Shown here piece after piece: positions 1-6,025 of a stretch of DNA of 6,025 nt (position 1 is its first letter; every line of letters starts with the position of its first letter). The DNA comes from JANRKN01 sp033763435 (GTDB taxonomy: Bacteria > Planctomycetota > Phycisphaerae > Phycisphaerales > UBA1924): positions 1 through 6,025 of the forward strand of contig JANRKN010000111.1 of the NCBI GenBank assembly GCA_033763435.1. The letters are read 5' to 3'. A model generated the notes under the pieces. The model did not search any database and had not been told where the DNA came from. It worked only from the letters and a program-made list of their open reading frames with translations. The translations under genes and the position numbers were made by a program.

Positions 1-1
1 G

Positions 2-160
2 GTGTGCCCGGAATGCGATGGATCGATCGGCTTTGAGCGGGCCCCGCTGAACGCCCAGATCGCCCGCTGCGGGGGGTGCGGGGCGGAGCTTGAAGTTGTG
101 AACACCAATCCGGTTCGGTTGGAGTTGGCACCGCAGGTGCAGGAGGACTGGGGAGAGTGA
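2..160 (+). CDS. lysW: LysW amino-group carrier protein, 3' part (5' end outside window)
   Basis: The frame reads 52 residues to the TGA at 158-160 and is open at the left edge. LysW is a small acidic protein (about 54 residues in Thermus) that carries alpha-aminoadipate and its later intermediates through lysine synthesis, protecting the amino group and presenting the substrate to LysX, LysZ, LysY, LysJ and LysK. Visible signs are two zinc-binding cysteine pairs, CPEC (visible residues 2-5) and CGGC (23-26), followed directly by the family signature GAELEVV, and the C-terminal tail EDWGE whose last glutamate gives its side-chain carboxyl to the substrate. Only a few N-terminal residues can be missing. 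The GTG at 2-4 could formally be a start, but it would put the first cysteine at residue 2; homologues have a few residues before it, so the true start is probably just outside. Family identity is certain from motifs and from the lysX neighbour. Confidence 0.95.
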   Translation: MCPECDGSIGFERAPLNAQIARCGGCGAELEVVNTNPVRLELAPQVQEDWGE

Positions 161-263
161 GTTCGCCCGCGGAGAGAGAGTGAGAGAGGGCGAGTCGGCC
201 TGGACGGCGTGGACGAGCGAGAGGGGCGCAAGGGGCCGGGGATGAAGAGCGAAAGGACGTGCT
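161..263. other. lysW-lysX gap, purine-rich
   Basis: This 103-nt stretch has no supported gene. Its first part is a GA-rich purine tract (about 171-193). I find no convincing hairpin plus T-run and no clear -35/-10 pair, so lysX is probably transcribed through from lysW. The end holds the lysX ribosome binding site. Confidence 0.6.
251..263 (+). promoter_or_regulatory. Ribosome binding site fixing the GTG start of lysX
   Basis: GAAAGGA at 251-257 lies 6 nt before the GTG at 264. In the lysX frame a TGA at 243-245 closes off anything further upstream, and no ATG, GTG or TTG in frame lies between it and 264, so the GTG at 264 is the most upstream possible start. It also gives the expected N-terminus MRIAIL. 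Confidence 0.7.
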
Positions 264-1151
264 GTGAGGATCGCGATATTGCACACGAGGCTCCGGATCG
301 AGGAGCGACACCTGGCCGATGCGCTCGAAGCGCGGGGCGCGGCGGTGGAGTTGGTGGACCTGCGCGAGGTGGTCTTTGATCCGCGACAGACGGATCGGTG
401 GCGGGCGTTTGACGTGGTGCTGGACCGGTGCGTGAGTCTCACGTCATCGCTCACGGCGGTGCGGGTGCTGGAGCACATGGGGATTCGGTGCATCAACAGC
501 GCTTCGGCGATTGAACTGTGCAGCGACAAGCTGCGGACCACGCTGGCCCTGGAGGGTGCCGGCGTGGCGACGCCCGCGGTGCGGGTGGCGGTTTCGCCCG
601 AGGCGGCGCTGCGGGCGATCGAAGAGATCGGGTACCCGGCGGTGCTCAAGCCCACGATCGGGTCGTGGGGTCGGCTGGTAAGCCGGGTGAACGATCGCGA
701 CGCCGCGGAGGCGATCGTCGAACATCGCGACACGCTGGGATCGGTGAATCACCATGTGTACTACGTGCAGGAGCACGTCGAGAAGCCGGGTCGCGATATA
801 CGCGTGTTTGTCGTGGGGGGAGAGGCGATCGCGGCGATCACGCGGAGCAGCGCCCACTGGGTGACGAACACGGCGCGGGGAGCAACGGCGGCGGGGCTGG
901 CCGTGCTGCCTGAACTCGGGAGTTTGTGCACCGCGGCGGCGGCGTGCGTGGGAGCGGATGTGTGCGCGATCGATGTGCTGGAGTGTCCGCGGCGCGGGTA
1001 CCTGGTCAATGAGATCAACCACTCGATGGAGTTCCGCAACTCGATTCTGACCAGCGGCGTGGACATTCCGGGGTTGGTCGCGGCGCATGTTCTTCGCATA
1101 GCGCAGGATTCCAGAGCGGCGGCGGGTCTTCAGGCCGGGGTGTCGCGATGA
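264..1151 (+). CDS. lysX: LysX, alpha-aminoadipate--LysW ligase (ATP-grasp)
   Basis: This 295-residue ATP-grasp enzyme (about 280 in Thermus) uses ATP to join the amino group of alpha-aminoadipate to the terminal glutamate side chain of LysW, the committing step of the LysW branch. Visible elements are an N-terminal RimK-like pre-ATP domain (1-90), the ATP-binding segment VLKPTIGSWGR (127-137, K129), QEHVEKPGRDIRVFVVGG (169-186), the WVTNTARGA block (199-207) typical of LysX, and the metal and phosphate ligands near D237, E250 and N252. The segment MEFRNS (255-260) has Asn-Ser where the glutamate-specific paralogue ArgX has Gly-Phe; this points to aminoadipate, hence lysine, as substrate (knowledge recalled, not aligned here). 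The start is GTG. The stop overlaps the lysY start in ATGA at 1148-1151. A tail of some 15 residues rich in Ala and Gly after about residue 280 is not typical and looks like a disordered extension. Confidence 0.95.
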   Translation: MRIAILHTRLRIEERHLADALEARGAAVELVDLREVVFDPRQTDRWRAFDVVLDRCVSLTSSLTAVRVLEHMGIRCINSASAIELCSDKLRTTLALEGAGVATPAVRVAVSPEAALRAIEEIGYPAVLKPTIGSWGRLVSRVNDRDAAEAIVEHRDTLGSVNHHVYYVQEHVEKPGRDIRVFVVGGEAIAAITRSSAHWVTNTARGATAAGLAVLPELGSLCTAAAACVGADVCAIDVLECPRRGYLVNEINHSMEFRNSILTSGVDIPGLVAAHVLRIAQDSRAAAGLQAGVSR

Positions 1152-2215
1152 GGGCGAGCGTGTGCATTGTCGGGGCGAACGGCTATACGGGCGGGGAACT
1201 GCTGCGGCTGCTGCTGGATCATCCGCACGTGAACGTGGCGGCGGCGACGTCGCGGTCGATGGTGGGCGAGCCTTTGCACCGGGCGCATCCGAACCTGCGT
1301 GGGCGGAGCGAAATGTTGTTCACCGTGCCGCAGGAAGCGCCGCGGTGTGATGTGGTGTTCTTGTGCATGCCGCACGGGCGGGCGGCGGAAGAGATCGATC
1401 GGTGGAGCGGGCTGGCGCCGCTGGTGATTGATCTGTCCGCGGACTTTCGGCTGCGGGATGCGGGGATGTACAAGGAGTGGTACGGTGCGGAGCATGCCTC
1501 GCCTCGGCGGCTTGCGAGCGCGGTGTATGGACTGCCCGAACTGCACCGTGGGGCGATGCGCGGGGCGCGGGACCAAGGGCGGGTGATCAGCGGTGTAGGG
1601 TGCAACGCGACGGCGATGAATCTGGCATTGCTGCCTTTGGCTCGGGCGGGGCTGATCGAACGGGTGGTGTGCGATGTGAAGGTGGGGTCGTCGGAGGCTG
1701 GGGCCGAGCCCACCGCGGGGTCGCACCACCCGGAGCGCAGTGGCGCGGTGCGGACGTACGCCGCGAGCGGGCACAGGCACACGGCGGAGGTGTTGCAGGA
1801 ACTCGGAGCGGTGCGGCCCGGGGGGGCGGACGGTGTGCCCCAGGTAGACGTCTCGATCACGGCGATTGAAATGGTTCGGGGCGTGCTGTGCACGGCGCAC
1901 GTGACACCCACGCGGCGGGTGGAGACCAAGGAACTGTGGAAGCTGTACCGCGGTGCCTACGGCGAAGAGCCTTTCGTGCGGATTGTGGCAGAAAAGACGG
2001 GGCTGCACCGTTTGCCCGATCCCAAGATCCTCGCAGGCACCAACTACGCGGATGTCGGGTTTGAGGTGGATGCGCGGAGCGGGCGGATCGTGGCGCTGTG
2101 CGCGATCGACAACCTGATGAAGGGCGCGGCCGGGTCGGCGGTGCAGGCGATGAACATCGCGATGGGATGGAGTGAAACGGCGGGGCTGGGATTCAGCGGA
2201 CTGCACCCGTGCTAG
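1148..2215 (+). CDS. lysY: LysY, LysW-aminoadipyl-6-phosphate reductase (ArgC family)
   Basis: LysY is an NADPH-dependent reductase that turns LysW-bound aminoadipyl phosphate into the semialdehyde, parallel to ArgC in arginine synthesis. The 355-residue product has the Rossmann nucleotide motif GANGYTGGEL (9-18), the conserved DLSADFR (95-101), the catalytic cysteine C152 in SGVGCNATA (148-156), GSSEAGAEPTAGSHHPERSG (180-199), the histidine motif SGHRHTAE (207-214) with the likely base in H209 or H211, and the C-terminal block DNLMKGAAGSAVQAMN (321-336). SGVGCNATA in place of the usual ArgC NPGCYPTA favours the LysW-dependent branch. No clear Shine-Dalgarno precedes the ATG at 1148; the 4-nt overlap with lysX suggests translational coupling. 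Length is near the family norm. ArgC is the alternative name, but the LysW setting and homoaconitase next door favour lysine. Dual use in arginine synthesis cannot be excluded. Confidence 0.93.
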   Translation: MRASVCIVGANGYTGGELLRLLLDHPHVNVAAATSRSMVGEPLHRAHPNLRGRSEMLFTVPQEAPRCDVVFLCMPHGRAAEEIDRWSGLAPLVIDLSADFRLRDAGMYKEWYGAEHASPRRLASAVYGLPELHRGAMRGARDQGRVISGVGCNATAMNLALLPLARAGLIERVVCDVKVGSSEAGAEPTAGSHHPERSGAVRTYAASGHRHTAEVLQELGAVRPGGADGVPQVDVSITAIEMVRGVLCTAHVTPTRRVETKELWKLYRGAYGEEPFVRIVAEKTGLHRLPDPKILAGTNYADVGFEVDARSGRIVALCAIDNLMKGAAGSAVQAMNIAMGWSETAGLGFSGLHPC

Positions 2216-2353
2216 TGCGCCGTCGGCGGTGATGGAGGGGTGGTTGCGGGTCGGGTAAGGGCTGACGGACGGCTGGGATGGGCGAGTCGGTCGGCGTGGA
2301 GTACGCACGGGCGTGGCGCCTGTGCCACCGAAGGCAGGAGGAGGAACGCGACG
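2216..2353. other. lysY-lysZ gap
   Basis: This 138-nt gap is the larger of two breaks in an otherwise overlapping operon. It is G-rich on the + strand. A short inverted repeat, GTGGC (2313-2317) and GCCAC (2324-2328) with a 6-nt loop, lies just before the lysZ ribosome binding site; no T-run follows, so it is not a classical terminator. The lysZ frame is open back to a GTG at 2240, but the extra 38 residues (Arg, Gly and Ala rich) do not resemble any kinase N-terminus. I see no clear promoter. Confidence 0.5.
2336..2353 (+). promoter_or_regulatory. Strong ribosome binding site deciding the lysZ start
   Basis: AGGAGGAGGAAC at 2336-2347 contains two overlapping AGGAGG cores; the second (2339-2344) is 9 nt before the ATG at 2354. 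This supports the ATG at 2354 over the in-frame GTG at 2240, which would add 38 residues without family resemblance. Confidence 0.8.
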
Positions 2354-3229
2354 ATGCAGAACCATGTTGAACAGAGCCAGACCGGGGCGAGTGAACGGCC
2401 GCTGATCGTGGTGAAGGTGGGCGGGGGCGAGGGGATCGGGCTGGAACCGATACTTGACGAGATCGCGGAGCTCACACGCGCGGGCACGCGGGTGGTGCTG
2501 GTGCACGGCGGGTCGCACGAGACGAACGTGCTGAGCGAGAAGCTGGGGCATGCTCCGCGGTTTCTGACGAGCCCTTCGGGGCACACGAGCAGGCGCACCG
2601 ATCGGGCAACACTTGAGATCTTTGAGATGGTGTATTGCGGAAAGATCAACAAGGGGATCGTGGAAGGATTGCGGCGGAGGGGTGTAGACGCGGTGGGATT
2701 GAGCGGTATCGATGGCGGCATCTGGCTGGGCTCCCGGAAAGGCGCGATCCGCGCGATCGAAGACGGGCGGACGGTGATCGTGCGCGATGATCTGAGCGGG
2801 ACGGTGGAGCGGGTGGATGCCAGGCTGCTGCGGTTGCTGATGGACGATGGGCGCGTGCCGGTGCTGACGCCGCCGGCGATCACGGAGGACGGCGTCGCGA
2901 TCAACGTGGACGCGGACCGTGCCGCGGCACGCACGGCGGCGGCGTTGGGTGCGAGTGAACTCCTGCTGCTGAGTAATGTTCCGGGCGTGCTGAGCGACCC
3001 GCGGGATGCGTCGAGCGTGATCCGCGAGGTGTCGGCGCACGGTCTGGAACGGGTGCGTGAAGCGGCACAGGGGCGGATGAAGAACAAGGTTCTTGCGGCG
3101 GAAGAGGCGCTGGTGGGCGGTGTAGCTCGGGTGGTGATCGGCAGCGCGAATGCGTCGGCGGACACCGCCGGACCTCTCGCGGCGGCAAGGGCGGGTGCGG
3201 GAACGGTGTTCGAAGGAGTGCCGGCGTGA
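2354..3229 (+). CDS. lysZ: LysZ, LysW-aminoadipate kinase (ArgB family)
   Basis: LysZ is an amino-acid kinase that phosphorylates the side-chain carboxyl of LysW-bound alpha-aminoadipate with ATP, giving the acyl phosphate reduced by LysY. From the ATG at 2354 the protein has 291 residues (about 269 in Thermus), with a hydrophilic N-terminal extension of roughly 15 residues. Motifs in order are VVKVGGG (19-25, K21), VHGGSHETN (50-58), the LysZ-typical FLTSPSGHTSRRTDR (70-84), INKGIVEGLRRRGVDAVGLSG (98-118), NVDADRAAA (184-192), LLLLSNVPGVL (203-213) and GRMKNKV (240-246). TSPSGHxSRxTDR is seen in LysZ and separates it from ordinary acetylglutamate kinases. The stop overlaps the lysK start as GTGA (3226-3229). 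The in-frame GTG at 2240 is an unlikely alternative start. Confidence 0.94.
   Translation: MQNHVEQSQTGASERPLIVVKVGGGEGIGLEPILDEIAELTRAGTRVVLVHGGSHETNVLSEKLGHAPRFLTSPSGHTSRRTDRATLEIFEMVYCGKINKGIVEGLRRRGVDAVGLSGIDGGIWLGSRKGAIRAIEDGRTVIVRDDLSGTVERVDARLLRLLMDDGRVPVLTPPAITEDGVAINVDADRAAARTAAALGASELLLLSNVPGVLSDPRDASSVIREVSAHGLERVREAAQGRMKNKVLAAEEALVGGVARVVIGSANASADTAGPLAAARAGAGTVFEGVPA
3213..3225 (+). promoter_or_regulatory. Ribosome binding site for lysK inside the end of lysZ
   Basis: AAGGAG at 3213-3218 sits 7 nt before the GTG at 3226. It supports this GTG as the lysK start, and lies within the last codons of lysZ, so the two genes are coupled. Confidence 0.65.
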
Positions 3230-4395
3230 CGACAATCGGCTCCATCTCCCGAGACACAACGGCGTTTTCGCCATCCACCGATGCCTTGGCCGCGGAATTT
3301 GTGCGCGAACTGGTCGCGACGCGCAGCGTTTCGGGAGAGGAGGCGCAGGCCGTCGCGGTGTTCGTCGAGCACGCACGGAGACTCGGGTTTAGGACCGAGA
3401 TCGATGAAGCGGGGAACGGTCACGCGGTGCGGCGAGGCGTGCAAGCGCCGGGCATGAGCGGGAGTGTCGCTGAGCGGGAGATTGTGCTGCTGGGGCACAT
3501 CGACACGGTGCCGGGGGAGATCGTGGTGCACATGGAAGAGGGTGTGTTGCACGGGCGAGGAACCGTGGACGCCAAGGGTCCGCTTGCGGCGATGCTGCAT
3601 GCCGCGGCTCGCGCGGAGGTGTGCGAGGGAGTTTTGCTGCGCGTGATCGCGGCTGTGGGTGAAGAAACGCCGCGGTCGGCGGGGGCACGTCTTGTCGCGG
3701 AGCGGCTCAGGCCCGCGGCGTGCGTGATCGGCGAACCGAGCGGGTGGGACGGGGTGACGCTTGGGTACAAGGGCCGACTTGTGGTTCGTGCGGTCGCGCG
3801 GCGCGAGGGAGGGCACAGCGCGGGGCCGACGAGCTCGGCATGCGATGCGGCCCTGGCGTTCTGGAGCGCATGCGTGCGCGAGGTGGAGACGAAGAACGAG
3901 GGACGTTCGGGGGCGTTTGAGGTCATTCAGGCGGGCGTGCGGGAGATGCACAGCGAGAGTGATGGGCTGCACGATCGTGCGTCCTTGACGGTCGGCTTCC
4001 GTCTGCCGCGGTGGATCGGGCCCAGCGAGCTGGAGACGGTGGTGCGCGAGATCGCCGGGCGGCATGGAGTGGACGCGACCTTCGAAGGGCACGAGACGGC
4101 CCACGCGAGTGATCGCAACGACACGGTGGTGCGGGCGCTCTCGGCGGCGATCCGCAGCGAGGGAGGCGTGCCGCGGCCCAAGCTCAAGACGGGAACTTCG
4201 GACATGAATGTTGTCGCCCCGGTGTGGGGGTGCGCGATCGCGGCGTATGGGCCCGGAGATTCGATGCTGGACCACACGCCCCGCGAGAGGCTGGAGATCG
4301 CGGAGTATCTGCGTTCGATCCGCGTGCTGGCGGCGGCGTTGGGCTCGCTCTCGCGGGAGATCTGCGAAGCGGAGCGCGAAGGGAGGGCGCGATGA
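3226..4395 (+). CDS. lysK: LysK, LysW-lysine hydrolase (M20 metallopeptidase family)
   Basis: LysK hydrolyses the isopeptide bond between lysine and LysW, releasing free lysine and recycling the carrier; it is a cytoplasmic M20 enzyme using two metal ions. The 389-residue protein has all expected metal and catalytic residues: H91 and D93 in GHIDTVPG (90-97), the bridging D116 in GRGTVDAKGPL (110-120), E146 and E147 in VGEETPR (144-150), E170 in CVIGEPSGWDG (166-176), and H350 in LDHTPRE (348-354). KTGTSDMN (321-328) and AYGPGDSMLDHTP (340-352) are characteristic of LysK rather than of ArgE or DapE. H197 in the GGHSAG motif marks the dimerisation domain insert. The start is GTG; the first 18 or so residues have low similarity to the family and may be disordered. 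Thermus LysK is somewhat shorter (about 361). The stop overlaps the next gene as ATGA. A role on LysW-ornithine as well is possible in this family. Confidence 0.93.
   Translation: MTTIGSISRDTTAFSPSTDALAAEFVRELVATRSVSGEEAQAVAVFVEHARRLGFRTEIDEAGNGHAVRRGVQAPGMSGSVAEREIVLLGHIDTVPGEIVVHMEEGVLHGRGTVDAKGPLAAMLHAAARAEVCEGVLLRVIAAVGEETPRSAGARLVAERLRPAACVIGEPSGWDGVTLGYKGRLVVRAVARREGGHSAGPTSSACDAALAFWSACVREVETKNEGRSGAFEVIQAGVREMHSESDGLHDRASLTVGFRLPRWIGPSELETVVREIAGRHGVDATFEGHETAHASDRNDTVVRALSAAIRSEGGVPRPKLKTGTSDMNVVAPVWGCAIAAYGPGDSMLDHTPRERLEIAEYLRSIRVLAAALGSLSREICEAEREGRAR
4382..4391 (+). promoter_or_regulatory. Ribosome binding site for homoaconitase inside the end of lysK
   Basis: GGAGG at 4382-4386 is 5 nt before the ATG at 4392, inside the last codons of lysK. 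With the ATGA overlap it makes 4392 the best start; the next in-frame ATG at 4410 would lose the first six residues only. Confidence 0.6.
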
Positions 4396-6025
4396 GCACG
4401 CCACGCACGATGCTGGAGAAGATCATCGCGCAGCACTTGCTGGACGGCGATGCGGGGCAGGGCGGGTTTGTCGAGGTCTCGCCCGCTCGCGTGATGACGC
4501 ACGACAACACGGGGGCGGTGATCCCCAAGTTCCGCGCGCTCTGCTCGGGCGCGCCGGGCGGAGCGGGACGAGAGCCGGCTCGGGTAGCGGAGCCTTGGCG
4601 GCTCGTCTTTGCGCTGGATCACGACATCCAGAATCACACGCCTGAGAATCTCGGCAAGTACGCGGCGATCGAGCGGTTTGCACGCGAGCAGGGTGTGGAG
4701 TTTCATCGGGCCGGGAGCGGTATCGGGCACCAGGTGATGATCGAGCGCGGGCACGTTCGGCCCGGATGGCTGGTGATGGCCAGCGACTCGCACGCGAACA
4801 TGTACGGGGCGATGAACGCGGCGGGAGTGCCGATCGTGCGGAGCGATGCGGCGGTGCTGTGGGCCACGGGGCGCGCGTGGTGGCGTGTGCCGGGCGTTGT
4901 GCGGGTGGAGCTGACGGGCGCGCTGCGCGAGGGCGTGAGCGGCAAGGATGTGATTATCGCGCTGTGCGGGGCCTACCCCACCCAGGTGCAGAACAGGGCG
5001 GTGGAGTTCGGAGGCGAAGGGCTGTCGACCCTGAGCGTCGCGGAGCGGATGAGCATCGCGAACATGACAACCGAGTGGGGCGCGATCGCGTGCGTGATGG
5101 AGGGGGATTGTCGCCTTCGGGACTTCTTGGTGGAGCGAGGGCTTGAGCCCGCGGAGTTTGTCTCTCCCGACGCGGGGGCCCGGTACGAGGCGCTGATCAC
5201 GCTGGATCTCTCGAGCGTGGGAGCCTGCGTGGCGGGGCCCAACAGCACGGCCGTAGTGAGGCCGCTGGACGACATCTCGAGAGAGCGGGTGAGGATCGAT
5301 CGGGCGTATCTGCTCTCGTGCGTCAACGCGCGGCTGGAAGACTTCGCGAAGGCCGCGGCGGTCGTGCGGGGGAGGCGTTTCGCCGAGCATGTCAAGTTCT
5401 TCATGGCGGCCGCTTCGGCGGAGGTGGAGCGACTGGCCCGGGACGCGGGGTATTGGAACGCGCTACTGGATGCGGGGGCGAGGGAGTTACCGCCCGGGTG
5501 CGGGCCCTGCATCGGGCTTGGCGAGGGCGTGGTCGGGGCCGGCGAAGTGGCGATCAGCGCGACCAACCGCAACTACGCGGGACGGATGGGGGACCGCTCG
5601 GCGCGGGTGTATCTGGCGAGCGTAGCCACGGTGGTGGAGTCGGCGATCGCCGGGCACATCACCGGCGAGAGTGAAGGGGTGCAGACACTGCGGACATCGA
5701 TCGAGTTCCACACCATGTCGCACCCGAACGGCTCGGCGATGACGGCACGGGCAAGCACGGACGCTCCTCGAGCGAGTGCGCGGAGGTCCCGCGTGATCGT
5801 GATCCACGAGAACGACGTCAACACCGACGCGATCTACGCGGGCAAGTGGACATATCAGGACAGCATGAGCGCGGACGCGATGGCGCGAGTGGTGTTCGAG
5901 AATCTCGACCCCGGACTAGCCGCGCGACTGCGGCCCGGTGATGTTCTGCTGGCAGGAGAACGCTTCGGCGTGGGGAGCTCGCGCGAGCAGGCGGCGACAG
6001 CGCTGATCGCGGCCGGCGTTTCGGC
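4392..6025 (+). CDS. Single-chain homoaconitase, fungal Lys4-like, 3' end outside window
   Basis: The frame is open from the ATG at 4392 to the right edge, giving 544 residues plus two bases. It is an aconitase-superfamily [4Fe-4S] hydro-lyase that converts homocitrate to homoisocitrate in the early AAA pathway. Visible parts: THDN (36-39), LDHDIQN (75-81), AGSGIGHQ, ASDSHANMYG (130-139), WATGRAWW, SGKDVIIALCG (183-193), NMTTEWGA (224-231), cluster cysteines C310 (SCVN), C370 and C373 (GCGPC), ISATNRNYAGRMG (388-400), a linker at about 425-466, and a swivel domain from about 467 with NTDAIYAGKWTYQD and the GVGSSREQAAT active-site loop (526-536; S530, R531). Bacterial and archaeal homoaconitases are usually two subunits (LysT/LysU); here both are fused, and the motifs match, as I recall them, fungal Lys4. 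About 100-150 residues should be missing at the end. A short Ala/Gly/Pro-rich loop (52-68) is extra. Aconitase or isopropylmalate isomerase are less likely given these motifs and the operon. Confidence 0.9.
   Translation, partial: MSTPRTMLEKIIAQHLLDGDAGQGGFVEVSPARVMTHDNTGAVIPKFRALCSGAPGGAGREPARVAEPWRLVFALDHDIQNHTPENLGKYAAIERFAREQGVEFHRAGSGIGHQVMIERGHVRPGWLVMASDSHANMYGAMNAAGVPIVRSDAAVLWATGRAWWRVPGVVRVELTGALREGVSGKDVIIALCGAYPTQVQNRAVEFGGEGLSTLSVAERMSIANMTTEWGAIACVMEGDCRLRDFLVERGLEPAEFVSPDAGARYEALITLDLSSVGACVAGPNSTAVVRPLDDISRERVRIDRAYLLSCVNARLEDFAKAAAVVRGRRFAEHVKFFMAAASAEVERLARDAGYWNALLDAGARELPPGCGPCIGLGEGVVGAGEVAISATNRNYAGRMGDRSARVYLASVATVVESAIAGHITGESEGVQTLRTSIEFHTMSHPNGSAMTARASTDAPRASARRSRVIVIHENDVNTDAIYAGKWTYQDSMSADAMARVVFENLDPGLAARLRPGDVLLAGERFGVGSSREQAATALIAAGVS

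Noticed and set aside
600..860. Frequent GCGATCGC-like words as a possible repeat family
   Set aside because: They fall in coding sequence as Ala-Ile and similar codon pairs and are explained by GC-rich codon choice; I see no spacing or conservation pattern.
2232..2258. Possible leader peptide ORF of 8 codons before lysZ
   Set aside because: It contains no lysine codons, has no good ribosome binding site and no attenuator-like terminator follows.
2313..2328. Inverted repeat as a transcription terminator
   Set aside because: The stem is only 5 bp and no T-run follows; it lies directly before a strong ribosome binding site of the same operon.
2240..2353. N-terminal extension of LysZ from the GTG at 2240
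   Set aside because: The 38 extra residues are Arg/Gly/Ala rich with no kinase similarity, and a strong ribosome binding site precedes the ATG at 2354.
1130..4404. Very long open frames on the minus strand (about 748 and 730 codons)
   Set aside because: They lie opposite lysY, lysZ and lysK, are Arg, Pro, His and Ser rich with no recognisable motif, and arise because GC-rich genes have few stop codons on the opposite strand.
3927..5390. Minus-strand open frame of 487 codons opposite lysK and the homoaconitase
   Set aside because: Same shadow effect; the plus-strand frame here carries clear enzyme motifs, the minus frame none.
4392..6025. Suspected frameshift in the homoaconitase
   Set aside because: Codon-by-codon reading shows one continuous frame from 4392 to the edge with all motifs in the same frame.

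Overview
The window is a strongly GC-rich bacterial segment carrying a single co-directional (+) gene cluster for lysine biosynthesis by the alpha-aminoadipate (AAA) route with the LysW amino-group carrier protein. The order is lysW (3' part only), lysX, lysY, lysZ, lysK, then a homoaconitase that is cut by the right edge. I see no RNA gene, mobile element, CRISPR array or terminator.

Layout. 2-160: C-terminal 52 residues of the small zinc-binding carrier LysW, ending in the Glu-Asp-Trp-Gly-Glu tail that carries the substrate. 161-263: purine-rich gap. 264-1151: LysX, the ATP-grasp ligase that attaches AAA to LysW. 1148-2215: LysY, the ArgC-like reductase. 2216-2353: second gap. 2354-3229: LysZ, the ArgB-like kinase. 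3226-4395: LysK, the M20-family hydrolase that frees lysine from LysW. 4392 to the edge: homoaconitase, a [4Fe-4S] enzyme of the earlier part of the AAA pathway (homocitrate to homoisocitrate). lysX/lysY, lysZ/lysK and lysK/homoaconitase each overlap by 4 nt, so this is almost certainly one operon with translational coupling.

How the genes work together. Homoaconitase acts upstream, on the way from homocitrate to 2-oxoadipate and AAA. LysX joins AAA to the terminal glutamate of LysW, LysZ phosphorylates the bound AAA, LysY reduces it to the semialdehyde, an aminotransferase (LysJ, not in the window) makes LysW-bound lysine, and LysK releases lysine. Homocitrate synthase, homoisocitrate dehydrogenase and LysJ are not visible here and should lie beyond the edges or elsewhere.

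The most unusual point is the homoaconitase. Instead of separate LysT and LysU subunits it is one chain, with the aconitase catalytic domains followed by a linker and the swivel domain. Its motifs resemble, from memory, the fungal mitochondrial Lys4 enzyme more than the split prokaryotic type. A eukaryote-type homoaconitase architecture next to a LysW-type pathway is the feature most worth following up. The organism is probably a GC-rich bacterium; a planctomycete of the Phycisphaerae kind is my guess from codon style (very many GCG and GGG codons) and pathway content, with low certainty.
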